Assembly (NCBI RefSeq): GCF_000215705.1
Contig: NC_015677.1
Location: 496,001-560,000, forward strand
Direction: 5' to 3'
Source of the DNA: Ramlibacter tataouinensis TTB310
Lineage (GTDB): Bacteria; Pseudomonadota; Gammaproteobacteria; Burkholderiales; Burkholderiaceae_C
Length of the DNA: 64,000 nucleotides
A model generated the notes under the pieces. That model saw nothing but the letters and a program-made list of their open reading frames with translations. It had not been told where the DNA came from and made no database searches. This document shows positions 1-7,824 of the stretch, in pieces (within the stretch, counting starts at the first letter, position 1; every line of letters starts with the position of its first letter). A program made the translations under genes and the position numbers.

Positions 1-846
1 CGGCCCAGCCCCGGCGCCTCCAAGGACGCGATCCAGTTCCACTACGACGTCGGCAACGACTTCTACCACCTGTGGCTGGATGAAACAAAGACCTACACCT
101 GTGCGCTCTGGAACGAGGGCGACGACATCGCCGCGGCACAAAAGCGCAAGCTCGACCATCACATCACCGAGGCCAAGGCGCCGGGCGTGGCGCGCGCGCT
201 GGACATCGGATGCGGCTGGGGACCCTGCCTGCGGCGCATGGTGGAGACCCATGGCGTCCAACACGCGGTGGGCCTCACGCTCAGCCAGGCGCAGGCCGAC
301 TACGTGAAGTCGCTGGGTAATCCGGGGATCGAAATCCGGGTGGAAAGCTGGTTCGATCACGAGCCTACCGCGCCTTATGACGCCATCATCTCCATCGGCG
401 CCTTCGAGCACTTCGCCCGGCCGGACGTCGCGCTGGCCGAGAAGATCGACGGTTACCGGGCCTTCTTCGACCGCTGCCGGCGCTGGCTGCGGCCCGGCGG
501 GCGGCTGTCCCTGCAGACCATCGTGTACGAGAATTCCGACCGCGCCGACCTGAGCCCCTTCATCCTGGAGCGAATCTGGCCGGAAACCGACCTGCCGCGG
601 CTGGCCGACATCTGCACCGCCGTGGAACGCAAGTTCGAGGTGGTACGCCTGCACAACGACCGCCAGGGCTACGTACGCACCTGCGCCGAGTGGGTGCGGC
701 AGCTGGGCGTACACCGGGACAAGATCGTCTCCACGGTCGGCCTGGACACGTACGAGCGTTACGTGCACTGGCTCAAGCTCTCCATGGTCGGGTTCCACAC
801 CGGCACCATGGGCCTGCTGCGGATCACGTTCCAGCGGATCGACTGA
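1..846 (+). CDS. Cyclopropane-fatty-acid-synthase-like SAM methyltransferase (5' end cut off)
   Basis: The frame is open from base 1 to the TGA at 844-846, so 281 codons are visible and only the N-terminus is missing. The early stretch HYDVGNDFYHLWLDE followed by TYTCALW matches the start of the cyclopropane/mycolic-acid methyltransferase family. The SAM-binding motif LDIGCGWGP begins near codon 65, and IGAFEHF carries the glutamate that sits in the family's active site. Family members transfer a methyl group from SAM onto an acyl-chain double bond, usually on a phospholipid or carrier-bound acyl group. The ketosynthase gene follows after 18 bp, so the two are probably co-transcribed. I infer a tailoring step on the acyl product of this locus; a membrane-lipid role is the alternative. 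Confidence 0.85.
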   Translation, partial: RPSPGASKDAIQFHYDVGNDFYHLWLDETKTYTCALWNEGDDIAAAQKRKLDHHITEAKAPGVARALDIGCGWGPCLRRMVETHGVQHAVGLTLSQAQADYVKSLGNPGIEIRVESWFDHEPTAPYDAIISIGAFEHFARPDVALAEKIDGYRAFFDRCRRWLRPGGRLSLQTIVYENSDRADLSPFILERIWPETDLPRLADICTAVERKFEVVRLHNDRQGYVRTCAEWVRQLGVHRDKIVSTVGLDTYERYVHWLKLSMVGFHTGTMGLLRITFQRID

Positions 847-864
847 CCCGGCACCACGGCGCGC

Positions 865-2157
865 ATGTGGCCCGAACCGATCGCTGTCGTCGGCATCGGC
901 TGCCGATTCCCCAAGGCACCCGGGATCGAGCAGCTGTGGAAGCTGCTCATGGACGGGGTGGACGCGGCCGGCGTCCGCCCCCGCGCGGAATGGCTGCTTC
1001 CCTCCTATGTCGATGAGACGCACGAGCACATCCGCTGGATTCTCGATTGCCCGGGCGGCTTCATCGACCGGAATGAGCTGCCCGCCAATCTGATCCCCGA
1101 CACGCTGCCCGACGGCGGCTCGGTGCTCGATCCCCAGCAGGCGGTTTTCGTGCAGTGCGCCACCGAGGCGCTGGCCGACGCCGGGCTGGCCGATCTGCCG
1201 GTACGCGACGGCGCCGTGGTCGGCGTATGGTGCGGCGCCACCAACATCGACTACCACCGTTGGCTCTACAGCCGCGCCAGCAACATCTGCATCGCGGGCT
1301 ATGTGGGCTCGGCGATCGCCGCCATCTCCAACCGCGTGTCCAACCAGCTCAACCTGCGCGGGCCCAGCCTGACCATCGACTCGGCCTGCACGTCCGGCCT
1401 GGCGGCCGTGCACCTGGCCTGCCAGAGCCTGCTGCTGGGCGAGTCGGACTTCTGCCTGGCCGGCGGCATCAACATCATCATCAACCCGGACTCCAGCCTG
1501 ACCTTCGTCGCCAGCGGCATGTTGTCCAAGTCGGGGCGCTGCCGGGTGTTCAGCGCCGACGCCGACGGCTACATCCGCGCCGAAGGCTGCGCGGTGCTGA
1601 TGCTGGAAAGACTCAGCCAGGCGCGCGCCGCGGGACGCCGCGTCCACGGGCTGATCCTGGGCTCGGCGCTCAACCACACGGGCGAAAGCGCGGGCATCAG
1701 CATGCCGCGCGCCTCTGCCCAGGTGGATCTGATCCGGCGGGCGCATGCCGCCGCCGGCGTCACGGCCGCCCAGGTCCAGTACGTGGAGGCACACGCGGTG
1801 GGCACGCCGCTGGGCGACATGACGGAACTCGCCTCGCTGGAACAGGTATTCGCCGAACGCGCAGGCGGTGGCGGTGGCAAGGTGACGGTCGGCTCGCTCA
1901 AGACCAACTTCGGCCATTGCGAAGCGGCGTCCGGCCTGGCCGGCCTGCTCAAGGGCTTGTGCATCGCGAGGCACCGCAAGATACCGCCCAACCTGCACTT
2001 CAACGACATCAACCCGCGTTCGCGCAAGAGCGGGCGCGTCCTGCACATTCCGCTGGAGGCCATGGACGCGGGGGCCGGGCGGGTCATCGCCGGCGTCTCC
2101 ACCTTCGGGGCCACCGGCGCCAACGGCCACATGATCGTGGCCGCCGATGCGTCCTGA
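865..2157 (+). CDS. Stand-alone PKS-type beta-ketoacyl synthase
   Basis: A 430-residue thiolase-fold condensing enzyme. It opens with EPIAVVGIGCRFP, a polyketide-synthase KS signature. The nucleophile is Cys175 in DSACTSG. The two histidines are His310 in VEAHAVGT and His351 in KTNFGHCEAA, so the Cys-His-His triad is intact. The first histidine motif departs from the usual HGTGT. No acyltransferase, reductase or carrier domain is attached: the protein ends right after the KS fold, so it must work in trans with a separate carrier protein such as the one at 15074-15304. The thioesterase gene starts 25 bp after its stop. The ATG at 865 is the first start before the conserved motif, and it lacks a clear Shine-Dalgarno sequence. 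Confidence 0.9.
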   Translation: MWPEPIAVVGIGCRFPKAPGIEQLWKLLMDGVDAAGVRPRAEWLLPSYVDETHEHIRWILDCPGGFIDRNELPANLIPDTLPDGGSVLDPQQAVFVQCATEALADAGLADLPVRDGAVVGVWCGATNIDYHRWLYSRASNICIAGYVGSAIAAISNRVSNQLNLRGPSLTIDSACTSGLAAVHLACQSLLLGESDFCLAGGINIIINPDSSLTFVASGMLSKSGRCRVFSADADGYIRAEGCAVLMLERLSQARAAGRRVHGLILGSALNHTGESAGISMPRASAQVDLIRRAHAAAGVTAAQVQYVEAHAVGTPLGDMTELASLEQVFAERAGGGGGKVTVGSLKTNFGHCEAASGLAGLLKGLCIARHRKIPPNLHFNDINPRSRKSGRVLHIPLEAMDAGAGRVIAGVSTFGATGANGHMIVAADAS

Positions 2158-2182
2158 AAGACATCAAGCGAGGAAAGAACCG

Positions 2183-2716
2183 ATGAACCAGCAGACCGAT
2201 CGGCGCGAGGAAATCCTGAATGCAACGAGAACCCGCACCTTCACCTGGGAGGATCCGCACAAGCTGTTCGGCATCGCCCGCACCATGAGCGGCTTGGAAC
2301 TGATGCGCAAGATGATGGGGGGCGAGATTCGCCTGCCGCCCATCATGGAACTGGTCGACTTCCGCCTTCGCCGCGTGGATCCCGGCGAGGTGGATTTCGT
2401 GTTCATGCCGCAGGAGTTCCACTTCAGCCCGATCGGCACGGTGCACGGCGGGATCGCCTGCACGCTGCTGGATTCCGCGATGAGCTGCGGGGTCTACGCG
2501 GCGATCCCGGCCGGCGCGGCGTTTACCACGCTGCAGTTGAACGTGAACCTGATCCGGCCGATCACGCTGGAAAGCGGCGAGCTGCGCTGCGAGGGCAAGG
2601 TCGCCCATCTCGGCGCGCGCACCGCCACCGCCGAGGCCCGCCTGGTGGACTCCGGGGGCAGGCTTTACGCCCACAGCTCCACCACCTGCATGATCTTCCC
2701 GGCGACGTCCAAGTAG
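2183..2716 (+). CDS. PaaI-type hotdog-fold thioesterase
   Basis: A 177-residue acyl thioesterase of the PaaI/uncharacterised-domain-1 type. The core FSPIGTVHGGIACTLLDSAM (about residues 75-94) is the hotdog helix with its HGG turn. The strands ending in the ASSTCMIF-like C-terminus complete the single hotdog domain. I chose ATG 2183 over an in-frame ATG at 2147, because 2183 has GAGGAAAG just upstream whereas 2147 overlaps the end of the ketosynthase gene. Such enzymes hydrolyse acyl-CoA or acyl-carrier thioesters. Between a ketosynthase and a fatty-acyl-AMP ligase it is likely to release or edit the acyl intermediate. The exact substrate cannot be read from the sequence. Confidence 0.85.
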   Translation: MNQQTDRREEILNATRTRTFTWEDPHKLFGIARTMSGLELMRKMMGGEIRLPPIMELVDFRLRRVDPGEVDFVFMPQEFHFSPIGTVHGGIACTLLDSAMSCGVYAAIPAGAAFTTLQLNVNLIRPITLESGELRCEGKVAHLGARTATAEARLVDSGGRLYAHSSTTCMIFPATSK

Positions 2717-2762
2717 CCGGCGCCGCCGCGCCGGCCACACAGCCGCAGCACACGACAGCACC

Positions 2763-4538
2763 ATGGAGACCCTCGTCGCGCCGCCGACCAGCCGCACCGG
2801 CGAAGCCACGATCCTGGAGGTGTTGCTGCGGCATGCCGCCTCGACGCCCGACCGTGTCGCCTTCCGCTTCCTGGCAGGCGGCGACGTGGAGTCCGACAGC
2901 GTCACCTTCGGCCAACTGGCCGACCAGACGCGGGCCTTGGCGCTCAGCCTGCATGCGTCCGAGGAAATGGGCGCCTGCGTGCTGCTGCTGCTCGATTCGG
3001 GCCTGGCCTTCATCAAGGCCATGTTCGCCTGCATGTACGCCGGCCTGGTGCCGGTGGCGGTGGATCTGCCGCGGCCGAACCGACCCACCGACCGGCTGGA
3101 AGCCATCGTGCGCCATTCGGGCTGCCGCGCCCTCATCACCAGCAAGGCCGACCTGCCGCGCGTGGAGAAGCTGATCGTCGCGGTGCCGGCGCTCGCCGCG
3201 CTGGAATGCCACCTGGTCGACACCGCAACCGCCGGCCCGATCGCGGGGACGGCGCTGCCGCGTCCGGCGGCAGGGCACGCCGCCTTCATCCAGTACACGT
3301 CGGGCTCGACCAGCACGCCCAGGGGTGTCGTGGTCACGCACGGCAACCTGATGTCCAACCAGGTGCAGATCAAGTCCGCGTTCGAGCACGACGAACACAC
3401 GAAATTCTGCGGCTGGCTGCCCATGTTCCACGACATGGGGCTGATCGGCAACGTGCTGCATCCGCTCTACCTGGGCATCGAGTGCACGCTCATGCCGCCC
3501 GCCGCCTTCGTGCAGCGGCCACTGCGCTGGCTGGACGCGATCTCCAGGTACGGCGCCACCACCGCGGGCGGCCCGAACTTCGCGTATGACCACTGCGTGA
3601 GCCGGATCGCGGAGGCCGAGATCGACAGGCTTGATCTCTCCGGCTGGCGTGCCGCCTTCAGCGGCGCCGAGGCGGTGCGCGCTTCGACGCTGCGGGAATT
3701 CGCGCGCAAGTTCGCGCGCGCCGGCTTCGACCCCACTGCCTTCCTGCCGTGCTACGGGCTGGCGGAAGCCACGCTGCTGGCGGCTGGCCATTCGCGCTTC
3801 GGGCGCGCCGAGCCTGTCGTGCTGCGCGTGGACCGCGCGCAGCTGGAACAAGGCCGCCTCCGGTGCGCCGACCCGGCGGCCGGTGCCGCGGCCGGCGTCG
3901 AACTGGTGTCCAACGGCCCGCCCGCCCCCGATCAGACCATCTTCATCGTCGATCCTGCGACCGTCCAGCCATGCGCTGCGGGCGAGATCGGCGAGATCTG
4001 GCTGGCCGGCCCCAACGTCTCGGCCCGCTATGCGCACGACGCCGAGCGCACCCAGAGCGTCCTGCACGCCCGGCTGCCCGGCTGCGAGCAGCGGTTTGTG
4101 GCCACGGGCGACTTGGGCACGCTCTGGAGCGGGGAACTGCTGGTGGTGGGGCGGCGGAAGAATCTGATCATCGTGCGCGGCCGCAAGATCCATGCGGAGG
4201 ACCTGGAGCACCTGGTCGGCCGCAGCCACGAACTGTTCCAGCGCAACCGTTGCGCCGCATTCGCCGTGCAGGCCGACGCCGCCGGTGAGGAATCCGTGGT
4301 GATCGTGCAGGAAGCCGTGCGCCGCCCGCGCAGCGAGGCCGAGGTGCGGCAAGCGCTGGCCGGCGCGCTCGACCTGATCGCGGAGCATTTCGACCTCGTG
4401 CCGCTCGACATGGTGCTGGTGCTGCCAGGCACCATCCCGGTCACCACCAGCGGCAAGATCCGGCACGCGCCCTTGCGCAGGGCCTATCTGGCCGGCGAGA
4501 TCATGCCGGCACCGGTGCGCGAAGGGTCGGCGGGCTGA
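2763..4538 (+). CDS. Fatty-acyl-AMP ligase (FAAL-type ANL enzyme)
   Basis: A 591-residue ANL-superfamily adenylating enzyme. The order is A3 loop YTSGSTSTPRGVVVTHGNL, WLPMFHDMGLIG (typical of the FAAL/PKS-loading branch), A5 YGLAEATL, A7 ATGDLG, and hinge RKNLIIVRGRKI. The C-terminal lysine is in TTSGKIRH. The length and the HDMGLIG motif favour a FAAL, which makes an acyl-adenylate and hands the acyl group to a carrier protein rather than to CoA. It is the last gene of the rightward operon and ends 46 bp before the converging acyl-CoA dehydrogenase gene. I infer that it supplies the starter fatty acid for the locus, probably to the ACP at 15074-15304. Confidence 0.9.
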   Translation: METLVAPPTSRTGEATILEVLLRHAASTPDRVAFRFLAGGDVESDSVTFGQLADQTRALALSLHASEEMGACVLLLLDSGLAFIKAMFACMYAGLVPVAVDLPRPNRPTDRLEAIVRHSGCRALITSKADLPRVEKLIVAVPALAALECHLVDTATAGPIAGTALPRPAAGHAAFIQYTSGSTSTPRGVVVTHGNLMSNQVQIKSAFEHDEHTKFCGWLPMFHDMGLIGNVLHPLYLGIECTLMPPAAFVQRPLRWLDAISRYGATTAGGPNFAYDHCVSRIAEAEIDRLDLSGWRAAFSGAEAVRASTLREFARKFARAGFDPTAFLPCYGLAEATLLAAGHSRFGRAEPVVLRVDRAQLEQGRLRCADPAAGAAAGVELVSNGPPAPDQTIFIVDPATVQPCAAGEIGEIWLAGPNVSARYAHDAERTQSVLHARLPGCEQRFVATGDLGTLWSGELLVVGRRKNLIIVRGRKIHAEDLEHLVGRSHELFQRNRCAAFAVQADAAGEESVVIVQEAVRRPRSEAEVRQALAGALDLIAEHFDLVPLDMVLVLPGTIPVTTSGKIRHAPLRRAYLAGEIMPAPVREGSAG

Positions 4539-4584
4539 AGTGTCCTGCGTTAGCGGTGGGGTAAGCGCACGGCAATGCCGGCGC

Positions 4585-5775
4585 TCAGATCGAGAAGGCC
4601 GAGATGCCGGTCTGCGCGTGGCCGAGGACCAGCGCGTTGACGTCGCTGGTGCCTTCATAGGTGTTGAGGGCCTCCAGGTTGCACATGTGCCGCATCACCG
4701 AGTAGGCGTCCGACATGCCGTTGCCCCCCAGCATGTCACGCGCCGTGCGCGCGATGTCCAACGCCTTGCCGCACGCATTGCGCTTGAGCATGGCAATGGC
4801 TTCGGCCGGCAACCGTCCCTGGTCCAGCAGGCGCCCGGCCTGCAGCGCGGCCGCCAGTCCCAGCGCGATCTCGGTCTGCATGTCCGCCAGCTTCTTTTGC
4901 ACCAGCTGGTTGGCTGCAAGTGGCCGGCCGAACTGGCGGCGCTGCAGCACGTAGCCCCGCGCCTCGTGCCAGACGGCGGTGGCCGCGCCCATGGCGCCCC
5001 AGCACAGGCCATAGCGCGCCTTGTTGATGCAGGCCAGCGGCCCGCGCATGCCTGCCGCGTCCCCGAGCACCTGGAAGGGCGGGACGAGCACCTCGTCCAT
5101 CACCACATCGCCGGTGGCGGAGGCGCGCAGGCCCAGCTTGCCCGTGATGGCGGCGGTGGACAGGCCCGGCATGCCGCGCTCCAGGATGAAGCCGCGGATC
5201 ATCGCCGGCGTTCCGGCCTTGGCCCAGATCACGAACAGGTCCGCGATCGGCGCGTTGCTGATCCAGGTCTTGCGGCCGGACAGCACGAAGCCATCTCCGT
5301 GCGGGCGCGCGGTGCTGGCCAGGCGGCTGGGGTCGGAGCCATGATCGGGTTCGGTCAGGCCGAAGCAGCCGATGGCCTCGCCCGCGGCCAGGCGCGGCAG
5401 GTAGCGGTCCTTCTGCGCTTGGCTGCCGAAGCGGTGGATGGCGTGCATCACCAGGTTGGACTGCGAGCTGACCATGGTGTGGAAGGCGGAATCCACGCGT
5501 TCCAGCTCGAAGCCGATCAGGCCGGCGCACACGCTGTTCATGCCAGCGCAGCCCCAGCCCTGGATGGTGGCGCCCAGCAGCCCCATGCCGCCGAACTGCA
5601 GGAACAGCTCGCGTGGCGTGGTCTCGCTGCGGTACAGCTCGCGCACGCGCGCAGCCAGCTCGCCCGCCGCGAACCTGCGCAGCGCCGCCTGCAGCGCGCG
5701 CTCTTCCTCGGTCAGCTGCTCCTCGATGCGCAGCAGATCCTCCCAGCAAGCGCGCGGATGGTCCTGCGGTTGCAT
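4585..5775 (-). CDS. Acyl-CoA dehydrogenase, glutaryl-CoA-dehydrogenase-like
   Basis: A 396-residue flavin-dependent acyl dehydrogenase. FGLTEPDHGSDPS and RKTWISNAPIADLFVIWAK line the FAD and substrate sites. The catalytic glutamate is Glu374 in TYEGTSDVNALVLG, close to the glutaryl-CoA dehydrogenase C-terminus. The enzyme removes two hydrogens at C2-C3 of an acyl thioester and passes electrons to an electron-transfer flavoprotein. It is the last gene of the leftward operon; its start lies 32 bp after the hydrolase stop. In this setting it may desaturate a carrier-bound intermediate, giving an alkene that the cyclopropane-type methyltransferase could use. Whether it also decarboxylates, as glutaryl-CoA dehydrogenase does, cannot be judged here. 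Confidence 0.88.
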   Translation of the reverse strand: MQPQDHPRACWEDLLRIEEQLTEEERALQAALRRFAAGELAARVRELYRSETTPRELFLQFGGMGLLGATIQGWGCAGMNSVCAGLIGFELERVDSAFHTMVSSQSNLVMHAIHRFGSQAQKDRYLPRLAAGEAIGCFGLTEPDHGSDPSRLASTARPHGDGFVLSGRKTWISNAPIADLFVIWAKAGTPAMIRGFILERGMPGLSTAAITGKLGLRASATGDVVMDEVLVPPFQVLGDAAGMRGPLACINKARYGLCWGAMGAATAVWHEARGYVLQRRQFGRPLAANQLVQKKLADMQTEIALGLAAALQAGRLLDQGRLPAEAIAMLKRNACGKALDIARTARDMLGGNGMSDAYSVMRHMCNLEALNTYEGTSDVNALVLGHAQTGISAFSI

Positions 5776-5807
5776 TCAGTGCGTCCCGCGGGCGGCGTGC
5801 GCGCGGC

Positions 5808-6707
5808 TCACGCCGCATCCCCGTGCTGCTGCGGCTCGCGCCGGCCCTGCCGCAGGAAGTCCACCACCCGGCGCACCACCGGCTCGGCCCGCAGGATCTT
5901 GCGATGGCCGTAGCCCTCGGTCATGAACAGCTGCGCGCCGGGCCAGCTGCGGTGCACCGCGCGACCCTCGTGCGGCAGCACGAAGTCGTCGTCCGCATCC
6001 TGCACCACGAGGCCCTTGACGTGCGGAAGGCGCGCCACGATCTGCTCGATGGAAAAACGGTTCCACACGTCGGGAAAGTCACGTGCCAGCTGCTGCTTGA
6101 ACAGCTCGCCTGGCGCCTTGGGCACGCCCAGGCGCTTCTCGACCTTCTGGTAGACCGCTTCCATGTTCTGCGGCGGAGCGATCAGCGCGATGCGCTCGAC
6201 CGCGATGTCCTCCAGCGCAACCAGGGCGAACGAGCCCCCCATGGAGTGGGCGACGATGGCGTACAGGCTGCCGGCCTGGCGCGCCACCTCGGCCACCATC
6301 TGGCTGATGATCACGCCGTTGGTCTGCCGGCCCGCCGACTCGCCATGGCCGTGGGCGTCGAAGGTGAGCACGCGGAACCCGGCCTCCACCAGCGGCTTGA
6401 AGAAGGCCATCATCTGCGTGCCCCGGCCGTCCCAGCCGTGCACCAGCAGCACCGCCGGTCCGCGGCCCTGCGCATACAGCTTGTAGCCGACGCCGTTGAC
6501 GCGGAACTCGCTGACCTCGGCCTCCCGCTTGAAAGCCAGCTCGCGTGCGGAGGGGCGGTGCCGGATCGGATGGCACCACAGCCAGTACAGCAGCCGGCTC
6601 GCCAGCCGCGTGCTCAGCGCGTTGGTGGCCCGCAGCACCATGCCCAGGAGGCGGAAGATGCGGTCTTCGGCGGTGACCGCCGGCTGGGTTGCTGTATTCG
6701 AAGTCAT
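5808..6707 (-). CDS. Alpha/beta hydrolase
   Basis: A 299-residue alpha/beta-hydrolase. LLVHGWDGRGTQM forms the oxyanion-hole strand (about 83-95), AHSMGGSFAL carries the nucleophilic serine, VVQDADDDFVLP the acid, and GYGHRKIL the histidine. The family hydrolyses esters, thioesters or amides. No signal peptide is evident, so the protein is probably cytoplasmic. It lies 3 bp after the KASIII-like gene and 32 bp before the acyl-CoA dehydrogenase gene on the same strand. A chain-releasing thioesterase or a product-editing esterase is plausible. Confidence 0.85.
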   Translation of the reverse strand: MTSNTATQPAVTAEDRIFRLLGMVLRATNALSTRLASRLLYWLWCHPIRHRPSARELAFKREAEVSEFRVNGVGYKLYAQGRGPAVLLVHGWDGRGTQMMAFFKPLVEAGFRVLTFDAHGHGESAGRQTNGVIISQMVAEVARQAGSLYAIVAHSMGGSFALVALEDIAVERIALIAPPQNMEAVYQKVEKRLGVPKAPGELFKQQLARDFPDVWNRFSIEQIVARLPHVKGLVVQDADDDFVLPHEGRAVHRSWPGAQLFMTEGYGHRKILRAEPVVRRVVDFLRQGRREPQQHGDAA

Positions 6708-6710
6708 TGG

Positions 6711-7805
6711 TTACATGCGCTGGACCACGACACTGCCGGCGGAATAGCCGGCGCCAAAGGAACAAAGGACGCCCACGGAGCCGCTTCGCAGATCGTCGCG
6801 GAATCGGTGGAAGACGGCAAGCGCGCCGGCGGCTGCCAGGTTGCCGTGCTCGGCGAGGATGCTGGGAGCGCGGCGCTCGTCCATGGGGCGGCCGAACAGC
6901 TTCTCGCAGATCAGCTTGTTGATGTGGGCATTGGCCTGGTGCAGCCAGACGCGCTGTACATCGCCCGGCTGGATCGCCAGCCGGCCCAGATGCTCCAGGA
7001 TGTGGCCGCTCGCCAGCGGCACCACGTCGCGCATCACCTTCACGCCGTTCTGGCGGAAGGTCGCGGGTTCCGTGGCCTCGTCGATGCAGCGCGAGAGGAA
7101 GCCGAAGTCGTTTCGGATCGCGTTGGAGAAGCGGGTGTGCCGCGCGTGCCCCAGGATGCGGAAGCTGCAGGCGGCGGTCACGCGGTCCGCCGCCTGCAGC
7201 ACCACCGCGGCCGCGCCATCGCCGAAGATGAAATGCGAGGTCCGGTCGCGGAAGTCCACCTGCGCGGTGGCGAGTTCCGGGATCACCACCAGCGCGCTGT
7301 CCACGCTGCCCGCGACGATGGCGTCGGCCGCGATCGCGATGGCGAAGGTGGCGCAGGAACAGGCGGCGCTGATGTCGAAGGCGCATGCGTCCTGGGCGCC
7401 CAGCGCCTGCTGCAGCTCGATCGCGATGGCGGGGTAGGCGCGCTCCAGCGCAGTGGCGCCGGCGATCACCATCCCCAGCCGGGCCGGCTCGAGCCCGGCC
7501 GCCGCCAGCGCCTGTCGCGCCGCGTGCGCGCCGATCTCGGCCTGCATCGACAACTCGGTCGCCGCCCGCCGTGCCAGCCGCGGCCGCATGCGATCCACGT
7601 CCAGGATGCCGTCCTTGTCGATCACCCGGCGGCTGCGGATGCCCGAGGCCTTGACGATGGGGGTGGCGTCGGCATAGGGCCGCTCGCCGCCTGCGCCGCG
7701 TCGCTTCAGGAAGGTGTTGTACGAGTCCACCAGCTCCTCGTTGGTGATTTCATGCGCGGGGTGAAACACCCCGCTGCCGCTGATGACCGCCTGTGGCCCT
7801 GCCAA
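6711..7805 (-). CDS. KASIII-like 3-oxoacyl-ACP synthase
   Basis: A FabH-family condensing enzyme of about 364 residues. Numbered from the TTG at 7805, the triad is Cys149 (SAACSC), His289 (WLHQANAHI) and Asn322 (EHGNL), all intact. The frame stays open to an ATG at 7895, but that extension lies inside the end of the upstream FG-GAP gene (stop at 7825-7827) and reads as unrelated low-complexity sequence. I therefore prefer the TTG just before the conserved AVISGSGVFHP; the start is uncertain. KASIII enzymes condense an acyl thioester with malonyl-ACP or join two acyl units. A second condensing enzyme beside the PKS-type KS suggests a starter-forming or head-to-head condensation step. Confidence 0.87.
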   Translation of the reverse strand: MAGPQAVISGSGVFHPAHEITNEELVDSYNTFLKRRGAGGERPYADATPIVKASGIRSRRVIDKDGILDVDRMRPRLARRAATELSMQAEIGAHAARQALAAAGLEPARLGMVIAGATALERAYPAIAIELQQALGAQDACAFDISAACSCATFAIAIAADAIVAGSVDSALVVIPELATAQVDFRDRTSHFIFGDGAAAVVLQAADRVTAACSFRILGHARHTRFSNAIRNDFGFLSRCIDEATEPATFRQNGVKVMRDVVPLASGHILEHLGRLAIQPGDVQRVWLHQANAHINKLICEKLFGRPMDERRAPSILAEHGNLAAAGALAVFHRFRDDLRSGSVGVLCSFGAGYSAGSVVVQRM

Positions 7806-7824
7806 TTGCCTGGCGCCGGTCGCA

